This document shows, piece by piece, positions 52,871 to 61,135 of a stretch of 64,000 nt of DNA. The DNA is from Bisbaumannia sp015645095 (GTDB lineage Bacteria; Pseudomonadota; Gammaproteobacteria; Pseudomonadales; Halomonadaceae): the NCBI GenBank assembly GCA_036871055.1, contig CP141893.1, positions 2,356,001-2,420,000 of the forward strand, in the 5' to 3' direction. A program made the position numbers and the translations under genes. The notes below the pieces were generated by a model. It made no database searches, was not told where the DNA came from, and was given only the letters and a program-made list of their open reading frames with translations. Numbering within the stretch: position 1 is the first letter of the stretch; the number at the start of each line of letters is the position of its first letter.

Positions 52871-53890
52871 TTAGCCCGCGAAGACGCGGGAGAAATCGGC
52901 CAGTTCCTTGAGCTTCTCCAGCGGCAGCTTGGAGTCCTGGGCATCCTGGGCCATGGCCACGCCCTCCTTGAGGGTGTCGGCCACGCCGGAGGCATAGAGG
53001 GCGGCGCCGGCATTCAGGGCGACGATATCCGCCGCCGGGCCTTCGCCCACCAGGGCCTCCTTGACCAGGCGCAGGCTGTCTTCGGCGGTCAGCACCTTGA
53101 GGGGCTCCAGGGACTGGCGCTCGATGCCGAAATCCTCGGGGGTGATGGTGTACTCGCGGATCTCGCCGTCCTTGAGCTCGGCGATGCGGGTCGGCGCGGC
53201 CAGGGAGATCTCGTCCAGGCCATCCTCGGCGTGGGCCACCAGCACATGGCGGCTGCCCAGGCGCTTGAGCACCTCGGCCATCACCGGCACCAGGGCGGGC
53301 TCGTAGACGCCCAGCACCTGGTTGGGGGCCCCGGCGGGGTTGGTCAGCGGGCCGAGGATATTGAACAGGGTGCGCACGCCCATTTCCCGGCGCGGGCCGA
53401 TGGCGTGGCGCATCGCCTTGTGGTGCATGGGCGCGAACATGAAGCCCACCCCCACCTGGTCGATGCAGCGGGCCACCTGCTCGGCGTTGAGCTCGAGGGT
53501 GATGCCGGCCACGGCGAAGAGGTCGGCGCTGCCGGAGGAGGAGGAGACGCTGCGGTTGCCATGCTTGGCCACATGGGCGCCGCCGGCCGCCGCCACGAAG
53601 CTGGAGGCGGTGGAGACATTGAAGAGGTTGGCGCCATCGCCGCCGGTGCCGACGATATCGACGATATTGTCGCCATGCACCTCCACCGGGATCATCAGCT
53701 CGCGCATCACCTGGGCGGCGGCGCTGATCTCCTCCGGGGTCTCGCCCTTCATGGAGAGGCCGATCAGCAGGCCGCCGATCTGGGCGTCGGTGGCCTCGCC
53801 GGTCATGATGGTGCGCATCACCGCATAGGTCTCGTCGAAGCTCAGGTGACGGCCCCGCATCACCGCATCGATCGCTTCTCGCATCTGCAT
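52871..53890 (-). CDS. trpD: Anthranilate phosphoribosyltransferase
   Basis: A 339-residue enzyme joining anthranilate and PRPP. The PRPP-binding glycine loop is DIVGTGGDGANLFNVST; KHGNRSVSSSSGSAD and NILGPLTNPAGA complete the family set. The start at 53890 has AAGGAGA upstream; a longer frame exists but lacks support. It lies between trpG and trpC. Confidence 0.96.
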   Translation of the reverse strand: MQMREAIDAVMRGRHLSFDETYAVMRTIMTGEATDAQIGGLLIGLSMKGETPEEISAAAQVMRELMIPVEVHGDNIVDIVGTGGDGANLFNVSTASSFVAAAGGAHVAKHGNRSVSSSSGSADLFAVAGITLELNAEQVARCIDQVGVGFMFAPMHHKAMRHAIGPRREMGVRTLFNILGPLTNPAGAPNQVLGVYEPALVPVMAEVLKRLGSRHVLVAHAEDGLDEISLAAPTRIAELKDGEIREYTITPEDFGIERQSLEPLKVLTAEDSLRLVKEALVGEGPAADIVALNAGAALYASGVADTLKEGVAMAQDAQDSKLPLEKLKELADFSRVFAG

Positions 53891-53918
53891 GGTTGGGTCT
53901 CCTTGCGATCCGCGGCGC

Positions 53919-54503
53919 TTAGCCACGCTTGAGGAAGTTGGCCAAAAGCTCGTGGCCCTGGCGGGTGAGGATCGACTCGGGGTGGAACTGCACCCCTTCC
54001 ACGTCCAGGGTCTTGTGACGCAGGCCCATGATCAGCCCCGGGGTCACGTCATCGTCGTCGACCCAGGCGGTCACTTCCAGGCACTCGGGCAGGGTCTCGG
54101 CGGCCACCACCAGGGAGTGGTAGCGGGTCACCTCCAGGGGATCCGCCAGGCCCTCGAAGACGCCATGGCCATGATGGCGCACCAGGGAGGTCTTGCCATG
54201 CATCACCTGGGGGGCGCGCACCACCTCGCCGCCATAGACCTGGCCGATGGCCTGGTGGCCCAGGCAGATGCCGAGGATCGGCAGCTTGCCGGCGAAGTGC
54301 CGAATCACCTCCAGGGAGATGCCCGCCTCGTTGGGGGTGCAGGGCCCGGGGGAGATGACGATATGGCTCGGCGCCAGGGCCTCGATCTCCTCGAGGGTGA
54401 TGGCGTCGTTGCGGTGGGTGATCACCTCGGCCCCCAGCTCGGCCAGGTACTGCACCACGTTGTAGGTAAAGCTATCGAAGTTGTCGATCATCAGCACGGA
54501 CAT
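53919..54503 (-). CDS. trpG: Anthranilate synthase glutamine amidotransferase subunit
   Basis: A 194-residue class I amidotransferase supplying ammonia to TrpE. The nucleophile is Cys80 in GICLGHQ and the His/Glu pair is in QFHPESIL (His174, Glu176). Start at 54503 follows AGGAACA. No trpE is next to it, as in pseudomonads where trpE lies apart from trpGDC. Expression is probably set by the Trp attenuator just upstream. Confidence 0.94.
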   Translation of the reverse strand: MSVLMIDNFDSFTYNVVQYLAELGAEVITHRNDAITLEEIEALAPSHIVISPGPCTPNEAGISLEVIRHFAGKLPILGICLGHQAIGQVYGGEVVRAPQVMHGKTSLVRHHGHGVFEGLADPLEVTRYHSLVVAAETLPECLEVTAWVDDDDVTPGLIMGLRHKTLDVEGVQFHPESILTRQGHELLANFLKRG

Positions 54504-54616
54504 GGCGTTATGTTCCTGTTTCTTCACTTGTGTCCAGTAGGCTTGGGTGAGGCGAGCCGGGGATGCCCCCGTGCGACCTCGCTATTGTTGCGCCGACCGT
54601 GCAGGAAGCCCAGACA

Positions 54617-54642
54617 CAAAAATGCCGCCCTGCAGGCGGCAT
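54617..54642 (-). terminator. trp attenuator (rho-independent terminator in the trpGDC leader)
   Basis: On the minus strand ATGCCGCC-TGCAG-GGCGGCAT then TTTTTG, 114 bp before trpG and 33 bp after the leader peptide stop. The GGGCGGC just after the leader peptide can pair with GCCGCC of this hairpin, giving the mutually exclusive anti-terminator expected for attenuation. Confidence 0.85.
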
Positions 54643-54674
54643 CGTCATTCAAGACACGAGGGAGCCGCCCCACC

Positions 54675-54722
54675 TTAGGAGCGCCACCACTGGCTGGAAT
54701 GCATGTGTTCTGAAATCTTCAT
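54675..54722 (-). CDS. trpL: trp leader peptide with tandem Trp codons
   Basis: A 15-codon frame, MKISEHMHSSQWWRS, upstream of trpGDC. A second in-frame ATG at 54704 gives a 9-residue form and may be the true start because the predicted transcription start is close to 54722. The adjacent TGG-TGG codons followed by a stop, then a terminator, are the classical layout: ribosomes stalled at the Trp codons favour the anti-terminator. No strong ribosome-binding site is seen. Confidence 0.8.
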   Translation of the reverse strand: MKISEHMHSSQWWRS

Positions 54723-54728
54723 GCCGGT

Positions 54729-54757
54729 ATGGTGCGGCCGGCGCGGCGAGCTGTCAA
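54729..54757 (-). promoter_or_regulatory. Sigma-70 promoter of the trpL-trpGDC operon
   Basis: Minus strand -35 TTGACA (54752-54757), 17-bp spacer, -10 CACCAT (54729-54734). Perfect -35, weak -10. Divergent phosphopantetheinyl transferase gene starts 48 bp on the other side. Confidence 0.6.
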
Positions 54758-54804
54758 GGCACCCGGCGTTAGTGCCGCGCCCGGCTTCGTGGCAGAATTC
54801 GCCC

Positions 54805-55515
54805 ATGACCGATTCCCCTCCCTGTTGCGGCCCCCTGGCCCACCATTGGCCCTGGCCCCTTGCCCTGCCGGGCGCCCAGCTGGTCAGCGCCCCCTTCGTG
54901 GCGGAGCGCCTCGATAACGCCGCCTTCGCCACGGCGGGCATCGCCCTGCCCGAGGGGCTCGAGGCCGCCGCCCCCAAGCGTCGGGCGGAGTTTCTCGCCG
55001 GGCGGTTGTGCGCCCGCCAGGCCCTCTGGCACCTGGATGGCCGCTGGCAGGCCCCCGCCATGGGTGAAGACAAGGCGCCCCTCTGGCCCACGGGCTGCGT
55101 AGGCAGCATCACCCATAGCCACGGCTGGGCGGCGGCCCTGGTGGGGCCGCGGGCAAGCTATCAGGGCCTGGGGCTGGACGCCGAGCGGTGGCTTGACGAC
55201 GAGACGGCCGCACGCCTGGCCCGCCGGGTGCTGACCGAAGCGGAGCGCGAGCGCCTCCCCGCCGACGAGGCATCGCTCGCGGTCACCCTCACCTTCTCCC
55301 TCAAGGAGAGCCTGTTCAAGGCGCTCTACCCGCTGGTGGGCCGGCGCTTCTATTTCCCCGATGCGGAGCTGATCGACTGGCACCCCCAGGGGTCGGCGCG
55401 GCTGCGCCTGCTGAGCGACCTTAGCCCGGCCTGGCCCGCCGGCCGCGAGCTCGATGGCGGCTTCTGCCGCTGGCAGGGCCGGCTACTGAGCCTGGTGGCA
55501 ATTCCCGCCGACTGA
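54805..55515 (+). CDS. 4'-phosphopantetheinyl transferase (EntD/Sfp superfamily)
   Basis: A 236-residue protein; start at 54805 (MTDSPPCCGPL) is chosen because the upstream frame overlaps trpL on the other strand. The family motifs are GSITHSHGWAAALVG, GLDAERW with the magnesium-binding acids, and LTFSLKESLFKALYP with the KES/KEA catalytic Lys-Glu. It resembles EntD-type transferases that prime carrier domains of siderophore assembly. Carriers nearby are AsbD (Ser50) and the operon ACP at 39240 (Ser40). Start region lacks a clear ribosome site. Confidence 0.88.
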   Translation: MTDSPPCCGPLAHHWPWPLALPGAQLVSAPFVAERLDNAAFATAGIALPEGLEAAAPKRRAEFLAGRLCARQALWHLDGRWQAPAMGEDKAPLWPTGCVGSITHSHGWAAALVGPRASYQGLGLDAERWLDDETAARLARRVLTEAERERLPADEASLAVTLTFSLKESLFKALYPLVGRRFYFPDAELIDWHPQGSARLRLLSDLSPAWPAGRELDGGFCRWQGRLLSLVAIPAD

Positions 55516-55676
55516 GCCCCAGCCTCTTCTGCCGGCAGGCGTTATTCCAGGTTATCGAGGCCGCGTTCGGCCATGGCCAAGCGAGCCGCCCCCTGCCCTC
55601 GGCTGGCCCGATCAAGGCTCCATCCCCCCTCCTTCGTTCGCTGCCCGCCATCCTTGCCACTCGCCACTCTTCATGC

Positions 55677-55696
55677 ATATGATAATGCTTATCAAA
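55677..55696. promoter_or_regulatory. Fur box before the response regulator
   Basis: TGATAA-TGC-TTATCA (55680-55694), a palindrome matching the core of the Fur 19-mer, 24 bp before the gene start. Iron repression of the regulator is likely. Confidence 0.75.
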
Positions 55697-55717
55697 TGCA
55701 AAAGAAGTGAACAATCA

Positions 55718-56419
55718 ATGCCTTCCGACACCTCGTACCGGCCACACCTCCTGGTGATCGAGGACGACCCTAGCCTCAATGACCAGATCGCTCGTCTGCT
55801 CGAGAGCAAAGGCTATCGCGTCGCGCAGAGCCTCGAGGGAGAAGGCGGCCTGATAGCGGCATTGAGCCAGGCCTTCGATCTGATCCTGCTCGATGCACGG
55901 CTCCCCAGGCTGAGCGGTTTCGAGGTGCTCGAGCGGCTACGCCACACCCACCAGACACCGGTGATGCTGACCGCCTGCGGTGCCGAGGAGGAGCGGATTC
56001 GCGGTTACCGACGCGGTGCCGACGACTGCCTTCCCAAGCCCTTCGATTTCACCGAGTTGCACTTACGCATCGAGGCCCTGTTGCGCCGAACCCTGGGATC
56101 TCCCACCCAACCTAGCCCTCCGAACGAACTCCGCCTCGGCCCCCTGAGGCTGGATCGCAGCCGCCTGGCGGCGCACTACGGCGACACCGCCATCCCCCTG
56201 ACACCCATACAGTTCCGCCTGCTCTGGGTGTTGTTGCTCCACCGGGGCGAGGTACTCAGCAAGCCCTACCTCTATCAGCGAGTCCTGGAGCGGGAGTTCT
56301 GCCGCTACGACCGCAGCCTGGACATGCACCTGAGCCGGGTGCGCCGCAAGCTGGTGGACGCCGGCATGGCGGCGGATCGCCTGCAGACCGTCCACGGCAA
56401 AGGCTACGGTTTCCTGTGA
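55718..56419 (+). CDS. OmpR-family response regulator, orphan, next to the TonB receptor
   Basis: A 233-residue regulator. The receiver domain has the acid pocket IEDD (14-17... Asp16/17), the phospho-acceptor Asp59 in LILLDARLP and Lys108 in PKPF. The C-terminal winged helix has ALTPIQFRLLWVLLLHRGEVLSKPYLY-like sequence and ends in HGKGYGFL. The start at 55718 (MPSDTSYRP) follows AAGAAG. No sensor kinase lies next to it. Fur box upstream and a TonB receptor downstream recall PfeR, which activates the ferric enterobactin receptor gene. Confidence 0.9.
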   Translation: MPSDTSYRPHLLVIEDDPSLNDQIARLLESKGYRVAQSLEGEGGLIAALSQAFDLILLDARLPRLSGFEVLERLRHTHQTPVMLTACGAEEERIRGYRRGADDCLPKPFDFTELHLRIEALLRRTLGSPTQPSPPNELRLGPLRLDRSRLAAHYGDTAIPLTPIQFRLLWVLLLHRGEVLSKPYLYQRVLEREFCRYDRSLDMHLSRVRRKLVDAGMAADRLQTVHGKGYGFL

Positions 56420-56520
56420 ATCCCCCGGGACACCCAAGGCTGGCCAGGGTTCCGCCGGCGAGGCGTAACAAATGTAAAAGCAATTCCCAACCACAGCGGG
56501 GTAAACAAGAATGCGCTCCA

Positions 56521-56537
56521 AATGAGAATTCATATCA
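56521..56537. promoter_or_regulatory. Fur-box-like site before the TonB receptor
   Basis: AATGAGAATTCATATCA, AT-rich, nine of 13 matches to the second part of the Fur consensus, 16 bp before the start codon with AAGGAG just behind. Weaker than the box at 55677. Confidence 0.4.
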
Positions 56538-56552
56538 CACAAAGGAGCCCCG

Positions 56553-58478
56553 ATGTCCCCCGCCCCCCGCTTTCCCCGCCACCCCTTGTGCCTGGCCATC
56601 GCCCTGCTCGGCGCCAGCCCCCTGGCCCTGGCCGAGTCGGCCCAGAGCCTCGATACCCTGGAGATCACCGCCGAGCGCCTGGCCGCCGACCAGGTGATCG
56701 ACGCCGAGGCGATGGAGCGTCGCCAGGCCAGCGACCTGAGGGACATTTTCGCCGACCAGCCGAACGTCTCGGTCGGCGGCGCCGCCCCGGCCGCCCAGAA
56801 GATCTATGTGCGCGGCCTGGAGGACACCCAGCTCAATGTCTCCGTGGATGGCGCCACCCAGTCCGGCTACCTGTTTCACCACCAGGGACGCCTGCTCGTG
56901 GATCCCGAGCTGCTGCAGCGGGTCGAGGTGGTCGCCGGTGCCGGTGAAGCCACCAACGGGCCGGGGGCCCTGGGCGGGGCGATCCGCTTCGTCACCAAGG
57001 ATCCGGAGGACCTGCTGCGCCCCGGCCAGGATGTCGGCGCGCGCCTGAGCGCCGGCTACTTCAGCAACACCGAGGGGTACCGCACCTCCGCCTCCCTGTA
57101 TGGCCGCCTGACCGATCAATGGAGCGCCCTGGCGAGCCTGTCGCACACGGATCATGACGACTACGAGGATGCCGACGGCAACACCCAGCCCTTCACCGGC
57201 ACCCGCCGGCAGAGTGGGCTCGTCAAGCTGGTCGGTCAGTTGACCGACGAACAGCGGATCGCGCTGAGCTATGATCGCAGCGAGGATCAGGCCTTTCGCC
57301 TGCATCGCCCCCACTGGCGCCCCAGCGTCCGCAACGCCCCCATCGACCAGGAAATGGTGCGCGAGACCCTGACCGGCCAGTACGGCTTCGACTCCCTCAC
57401 CAACGACTGGCTGGATCTGGACCTGACGCTATACCGCACGGAAGCCTCCCTGGAGCATGTCGACGGTCCCTTCGGAGACTATATCGGCAGCATGGAGAGC
57501 CAGGGCGGGGACCTGCGCAATCGCAGCCGCCTCGGCGACCACACCCTGACCTTCGGCATCGACTACCGCCGGGACGAGGCCAGCCTGGCCAGCCCCCTCT
57601 ATGGCACCAACCGGGAAGAGGGCCGCGTGGTGGGTCTCTACCTGCAGGATCGCTACCAGTTGACCGACCGCCTGCAGCTCAGCGCCGGGGCGCGTTACGA
57701 CTGGTTCGAGCTGGACGAGGAACTGACCGGCAATCGCTTCGAGGAATCCGGCCTGAGCCCCAACCTCGGCGTGAGCTTCGATGCCACCGACAACCTCAAC
57801 CTCTATGGCGGCTGGGCACGGGCCATCCGCGGCACCCAGGTCAAGGAGCTGTTCGTCCTCGACTACTACCGCAACGCCGAGGATCGCAGCGAGGAAACCG
57901 CCGACAACTACGAGGTGGGGGCCCGCTACCAGCACGGCAACCTCTACCTGAGCGCGGAAGCCTTCGTGACGCGCATCGACGACGTGGTGGGCATCGTCGA
58001 CCGTGCCACCCTCGGCAACCTTGGCGACCTGAAGAGCCGGGGCTTCAGCACCAGCATCGGCTACGACTGGGATCGCCTGAACGCCTCGCTCTCCTTTAGC
58101 CGGGCCCGGCCCGAGATCGACGGCGAGCCGCTGAGCGACGACGACATGGCCATCGGCACCAGCGTCGGCGACACCTGGGTGGCCAACCTGAACTACCAGG
58201 CGACCGACAGCCTGGAGCTCGGTTGGACGGGCCGCTTCGCCGAGCGGCTGACCCGGGTGGCCAGCGACTCCCCGGAGAAGGCCGGCTATGGGGTCAATGA
58301 CGTCTATGCCCGCTGGCGTCCGCTGGACGACGATCAGCTCACCCTGGCCCTGAGGGTCAACAACCTCTTCAACAAGCAGTACTTCGATCATGCCAGTTAC
58401 GGGGATGCCGGCGATGTTGCCCACGGCCTGCCCGACCCCGGTCGCGATATCCGCCTGAGTGCCAGCTATCGATTCTGA
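56553..58478 (+). CDS. TonB-dependent siderophore receptor
   Basis: A 641-residue outer-membrane receptor. A signal peptide covers 1-27 (ending SPLALAES). The TonB box is probably LDTLEITAE (residues 32-40). The plug domain has IYVRGLEDTQLNVSVDGA and LLQRVEVVAGAGEATNGPGALGG, followed by a beta-barrel with alternating aromatic strands and a final Phe (LSASYRF). It lies between a Fur-boxed regulator and the petrobactin genes, so ferric petrobactin is a reasonable ligand, though sequence alone does not prove it. Confidence 0.92.
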   Translation: MSPAPRFPRHPLCLAIALLGASPLALAESAQSLDTLEITAERLAADQVIDAEAMERRQASDLRDIFADQPNVSVGGAAPAAQKIYVRGLEDTQLNVSVDGATQSGYLFHHQGRLLVDPELLQRVEVVAGAGEATNGPGALGGAIRFVTKDPEDLLRPGQDVGARLSAGYFSNTEGYRTSASLYGRLTDQWSALASLSHTDHDDYEDADGNTQPFTGTRRQSGLVKLVGQLTDEQRIALSYDRSEDQAFRLHRPHWRPSVRNAPIDQEMVRETLTGQYGFDSLTNDWLDLDLTLYRTEASLEHVDGPFGDYIGSMESQGGDLRNRSRLGDHTLTFGIDYRRDEASLASPLYGTNREEGRVVGLYLQDRYQLTDRLQLSAGARYDWFELDEELTGNRFEESGLSPNLGVSFDATDNLNLYGGWARAIRGTQVKELFVLDYYRNAEDRSEETADNYEVGARYQHGNLYLSAEAFVTRIDDVVGIVDRATLGNLGDLKSRGFSTSIGYDWDRLNASLSFSRARPEIDGEPLSDDDMAIGTSVGDTWVANLNYQATDSLELGWTGRFAERLTRVASDSPEKAGYGVNDVYARWRPLDDDQLTLALRVNNLFNKQYFDHASYGDAGDVAHGLPDPGRDIRLSASYRF

Positions 58479-58486
58479 CCCTCACG

Positions 58487-58514
58487 GGGGCGCCTATGGC
58501 GCCCCTGCTGTTTT
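58487..58514 (+). terminator. Intrinsic terminator after the TonB receptor
   Basis: GGGGCGCC-TAT-GGCGCCCC followed by TGCTGTTTT, 8 bp after the stop. Confidence 0.8.
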
Positions 58515-58611
58515 GGCGCCCCGGCAGCACGCACCCCTGGCTCGGCGTCCGCCGACCCCTTCGCCGCCCCATCCGAGCCACTTCCAATATCCCCCACCCA
58601 AGGAGCCCGCC

Positions 58612-58899
58612 ATGCCCACCATGAATGCCCAGGTACCCACCGCCGAGGCCAGCCGCTTGATCCAGCGGCTATGCAAGCACTTCCGCCACAAGATCGATGC
58701 CGAGTGGGACACCCACCAGGGCCGGCTGCACTTCTCCATCGGCGAGTGCCGGCTCGACGCCGAGCCCGACGCCCTGCGCCTGCGCTGCGACGCGGCCTCG
58801 GCGGACGAGCTGGCGGAGCTCGGCGAGGTGGTGGCCTCCCACCTGGTACGCTTCGCCGGCGATGGCGTCGCCTCGGTCGAGTGGCAGACGGTGACCTAA
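58612..58899 (+). CDS. DUF2218 family protein
   Basis: A 95-residue protein matching DUF2218 in length and pattern: PTAEASRLIQRLCKHFRHKIDAEWD, FSIGECRLDAEPDAL, and HLVRFAGDGVASVEW. DUF2218 genes are often next to siderophore and TonB-receptor genes, and this one lies between the receptor and the asb operon. Start at 58612 follows AAGGAG. Function is unknown; a cytosolic role with ferric siderophore or iron is only suggested by context. Confidence 0.85.
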   Translation: MPTMNAQVPTAEASRLIQRLCKHFRHKIDAEWDTHQGRLHFSIGECRLDAEPDALRLRCDAASADELAELGEVVASHLVRFAGDGVASVEWQTVT

Positions 58900-58923
58900 G
58901 CCGATACCACACCCGGCCGCGAG

Positions 58924-58968
58924 CCACGAAAACGCCCCCCGGGCATGGCCTGGGGGGCGTTTTCGTGG
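58924..58968. terminator. Bidirectional terminator between DUF2218 gene and asbF
   Basis: CCACGAAAACGCCCCCC and its perfect 17-bp complement GGGGGGCGTTTTCGTGG around an 11-nt loop. Each strand has TTTTCG after the GC stem. It serves both converging transcripts. Confidence 0.85.
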
Positions 58969-58980
58969 CGCGTCGTCAGC

Positions 58981-59829
58981 CTAGGCCAGGGCAGCTAGAG
59001 CAGGCGAGGAAGCCGAGAGGCGCTGGCGCACCCGCGTCAGATCCTCGGCGAGGACCCGGTAGCCATCGGGGCCGAACCACTCCAGGGAGACGTCCATGGG
59101 CTCGCGGCGCCGCGCCAGCCAGTCGAGCACCGGGCCATAGTCGCAGGCCCCTTCCAACACCGGCACCATGCCGTCCCGGCTGCCCGCCGGCGAGTAGACA
59201 TTGGCCGGGGCGAAGACCGACAGCCGCTCGTGGCGATCGATGTTCTTGAGGTGGAAGTGGCGTACCCAGGGGGCCAGCTCACGCAGCGCCGCCAGCGGTT
59301 CGACGCCCGCCTCCCAGACGTGCAGCACATCGAAGTTCAGCCCCAGGCCGGGATGATCCACATCATCGAGCAGCGCCCGGGTCGCCTCCGGGTGATCCGC
59401 CAAGGTATTGGGGTGGGTCTCCACCACCAGGGTCTGGCCCGCCTCGGCCACACACTCGGTGAGCCGGCGCAGGCGCTGCGCCAGCGCACGCCGTTCGCTC
59501 CTGTCCAGGGCGGCACTGGGACGGTGACCGGCGAAGGTGCGCAGCTTGTCGGCCCCCCAGTAGCGAGCCAGTCGACAGAGGCGACGGGTATGCGCCAGGG
59601 CCGCCGCCTCGTCGCCCTCCAGGGGCAGGTAGTCGCTGAGCATGGGAATCACCAGGCCATGGTGGCGCAGGGCCGCGGCCTCATTCCCGGGGGCATCGCC
59701 CAAGTGGCGAGCGTGGACGCCCCACAGTTCGATGCCGTCGAAGCCGGTGTCGGCCGCCCAGGCGGCGAGCTCCGGCAGGGAGACCAGGTGGTGGCGAAAC
59801 GAGATGGTGCACAGATGCAGCCGGATCAT
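58981..59829 (-). CDS. asbF: 3-dehydroshikimate dehydratase (petrobactin)
   Basis: A 282-residue TIM-barrel of the AP-endonuclease 2/xylose-isomerase fold. It shares the AsbF hallmarks LCTISFRHHLVSL at the start, GFDGIELWGVHA, LRTFAGHRPS, VETHPNTL, LNFDVLHVWEAG, and NVYSPAGSRDGMVPVLEG. AsbF converts 3-dehydroshikimate into 3,4-dihydroxybenzoate, the catechol of petrobactin. It is the last gene of the operon and overlaps asbE by 4 bp. Metal-binding Glu/His/Asp residues are kept. Confidence 0.92.
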   Translation of the reverse strand: MIRLHLCTISFRHHLVSLPELAAWAADTGFDGIELWGVHARHLGDAPGNEAAALRHHGLVIPMLSDYLPLEGDEAAALAHTRRLCRLARYWGADKLRTFAGHRPSAALDRSERRALAQRLRRLTECVAEAGQTLVVETHPNTLADHPEATRALLDDVDHPGLGLNFDVLHVWEAGVEPLAALRELAPWVRHFHLKNIDRHERLSVFAPANVYSPAGSRDGMVPVLEGACDYGPVLDWLARRREPMDVSLEWFGPDGYRVLAEDLTRVRQRLSASSPALAALA

Positions 59830-60845
59830 GATGGGAGCTCCTCGGCGGGGGTGGGTCGGGACGCGGCAGGGTCACTGGTCTGGTCGCAGGCCTGCCACCA
59901 GGCCTCGAAGAGTCGCTGCAGCTCGGTCTTGAGGCGAAACTCCCGGGCGTCCTGTTCGTCCAGCAGCGCCTCGATGCCGGCGGCCAGCGCCGTGTCGCCG
60001 CTCATCACCAGCTTCATGGCGCGGTACTGGATGCGGGTGTAGGTCTTGACCAGGGCCTCGATCTCCTCGCACCAGGCCTCGAAGGCCTCATCGCCCTCCG
60101 CCTGGCGACCCTGTTCCTCCAGCAGCCAGGCGAAGGCGTGCTCGTAGGCGTACTTGCGGATCGCCATCACCGGGATCTCGCGGAAGGCCAGGGTCAGGTG
60201 GGCCAGCGGCTGGCTGGCCTGGGGCCCCAGGTGGGCGCGGAAGATGCCGCGCAGGGCGTCGGTGAAGGGGTTCTCGTGGCGCTTCATACACTGGCGGAAG
60301 TAGGCCGCCACCGCCTCCCGGGGGGTATGGCGCACCTCCAGGCCGTCGAAGTGGAAGCCCCCGGCGGCGGCCGGCGAGCGCACCGCCTCGAGGATCCGCG
60401 CCTTGGGCAGCTCGCCTTCCCAGCGGAAATCCGGGTCGCACATGAACCAGGTCTCGGGGTCGGCGGTGGCCTCCAGCATCACATAGTGGGGAAAGGGGTT
60501 CTGGTGGAACTTGTTGTCCCGCTCCGGCAGCCGGTACATGTCGAGCATCACCATCACCTGGCGGTCCGCCGGGCGGGTCTCCACCAGCTCCACCAGGCGG
60601 GCGACATTGGCCTCCTTGTCCCGGTCGTGGTCATACCACTCGTCGATACGGATGCCGTAGAGCAGCCGGTACCAGTCCCGGAAGCCCTCGTGGCGGGTGT
60701 GCGGCGAATGGTAGGAGAGCACCTGGTCGGCATCCACCGAGAAGTCGGCGTCCCAGACCCCGAAGTAGAAGGGGCGGTGATCCACCCCCGGGGTGCGCTT
60801 GATCAGCTCGCAGACGCAGCTGACGAAACAGTGCACCTTGATCAT
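59826..60845 (-). CDS. asbE: Petrobactin biosynthesis protein AsbE
   Basis: A 339-residue protein. Start at 60845 (MIKVHCFVSCVC) gives a 4-bp overlap with asbD. It has the AsbE-type N-terminus DHRPFYFGVWDADF and central HQNPFPHYVMLE and WFMCDPDFRWEGEL. AsbE moves the dihydroxybenzoyl group from the AsbD carrier onto the spermidine amine. No close relation to large enzyme families is seen; the name rests on position, length and these matches to memory of the family. Confidence 0.85.
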   Translation of the reverse strand: MIKVHCFVSCVCELIKRTPGVDHRPFYFGVWDADFSVDADQVLSYHSPHTRHEGFRDWYRLLYGIRIDEWYDHDRDKEANVARLVELVETRPADRQVMVMLDMYRLPERDNKFHQNPFPHYVMLEATADPETWFMCDPDFRWEGELPKARILEAVRSPAAAGGFHFDGLEVRHTPREAVAAYFRQCMKRHENPFTDALRGIFRAHLGPQASQPLAHLTLAFREIPVMAIRKYAYEHAFAWLLEEQGRQAEGDEAFEAWCEEIEALVKTYTRIQYRAMKLVMSGDTALAAGIEALLDEQDAREFRLKTELQRLFEAWWQACDQTSDPAASRPTPAEELPS

Positions 60846-61135
60846 AAGGCCGCCTCCCGCTGCCACTGGCCGAGCCGGGCCACCAGGTCATCGACCCGGC
60901 GCAGCTCCTCGCCGATCACCGCCTCCTCGGGAATCGCCAGGCCGTGCTCCAGCTCCAAGTGCACCAGCAGCTGCAGCAGCATGATGGAGTCCAGGGCCAG
61001 GTCCTCGTTGAGCCGTGCCTCGGGCGCGAAGCGCGACAGGTCGGCCTGGGGCAGGTGGCGTGCCAGGGTGTCGGCGATGGCCTGCCGCAGCCGCGCCGCG
61101 TCGCTATCGGTAGCGGGGGTCATGCCGCGATTCAT
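60842..61135 (-). CDS. asbD: Aryl carrier protein (petrobactin)
   Basis: A 97-residue carrier. The phosphopantetheine Ser50 lies in LNEDLALDSIMLLQLL. It receives 3,4-dihydroxybenzoyl-AMP from AsbC and presents it to AsbE. The start is the ATG at 61135, overlapping the stop of a short duplicated frame; GAGGAGG 7 bp upstream is a strong ribosome site that came with the duplicated asbC end. Confidence 0.9.
   Translation of the reverse strand: MNRGMTPATDSDAARLRQAIADTLARHLPQADLSRFAPEARLNEDLALDSIMLLQLLVHLELEHGLAIPEEAVIGEELRRVDDLVARLGQWQREAAL

Noticed and set aside
56465..56504. GTAA direct repeats as binding sites of the response regulator
   Set aside because: Copies at 56465, 56474 and 56501 are 9 and 27 bp apart, not the 10-11 bp pitch of OmpR-type sites, and the core is only four bases.
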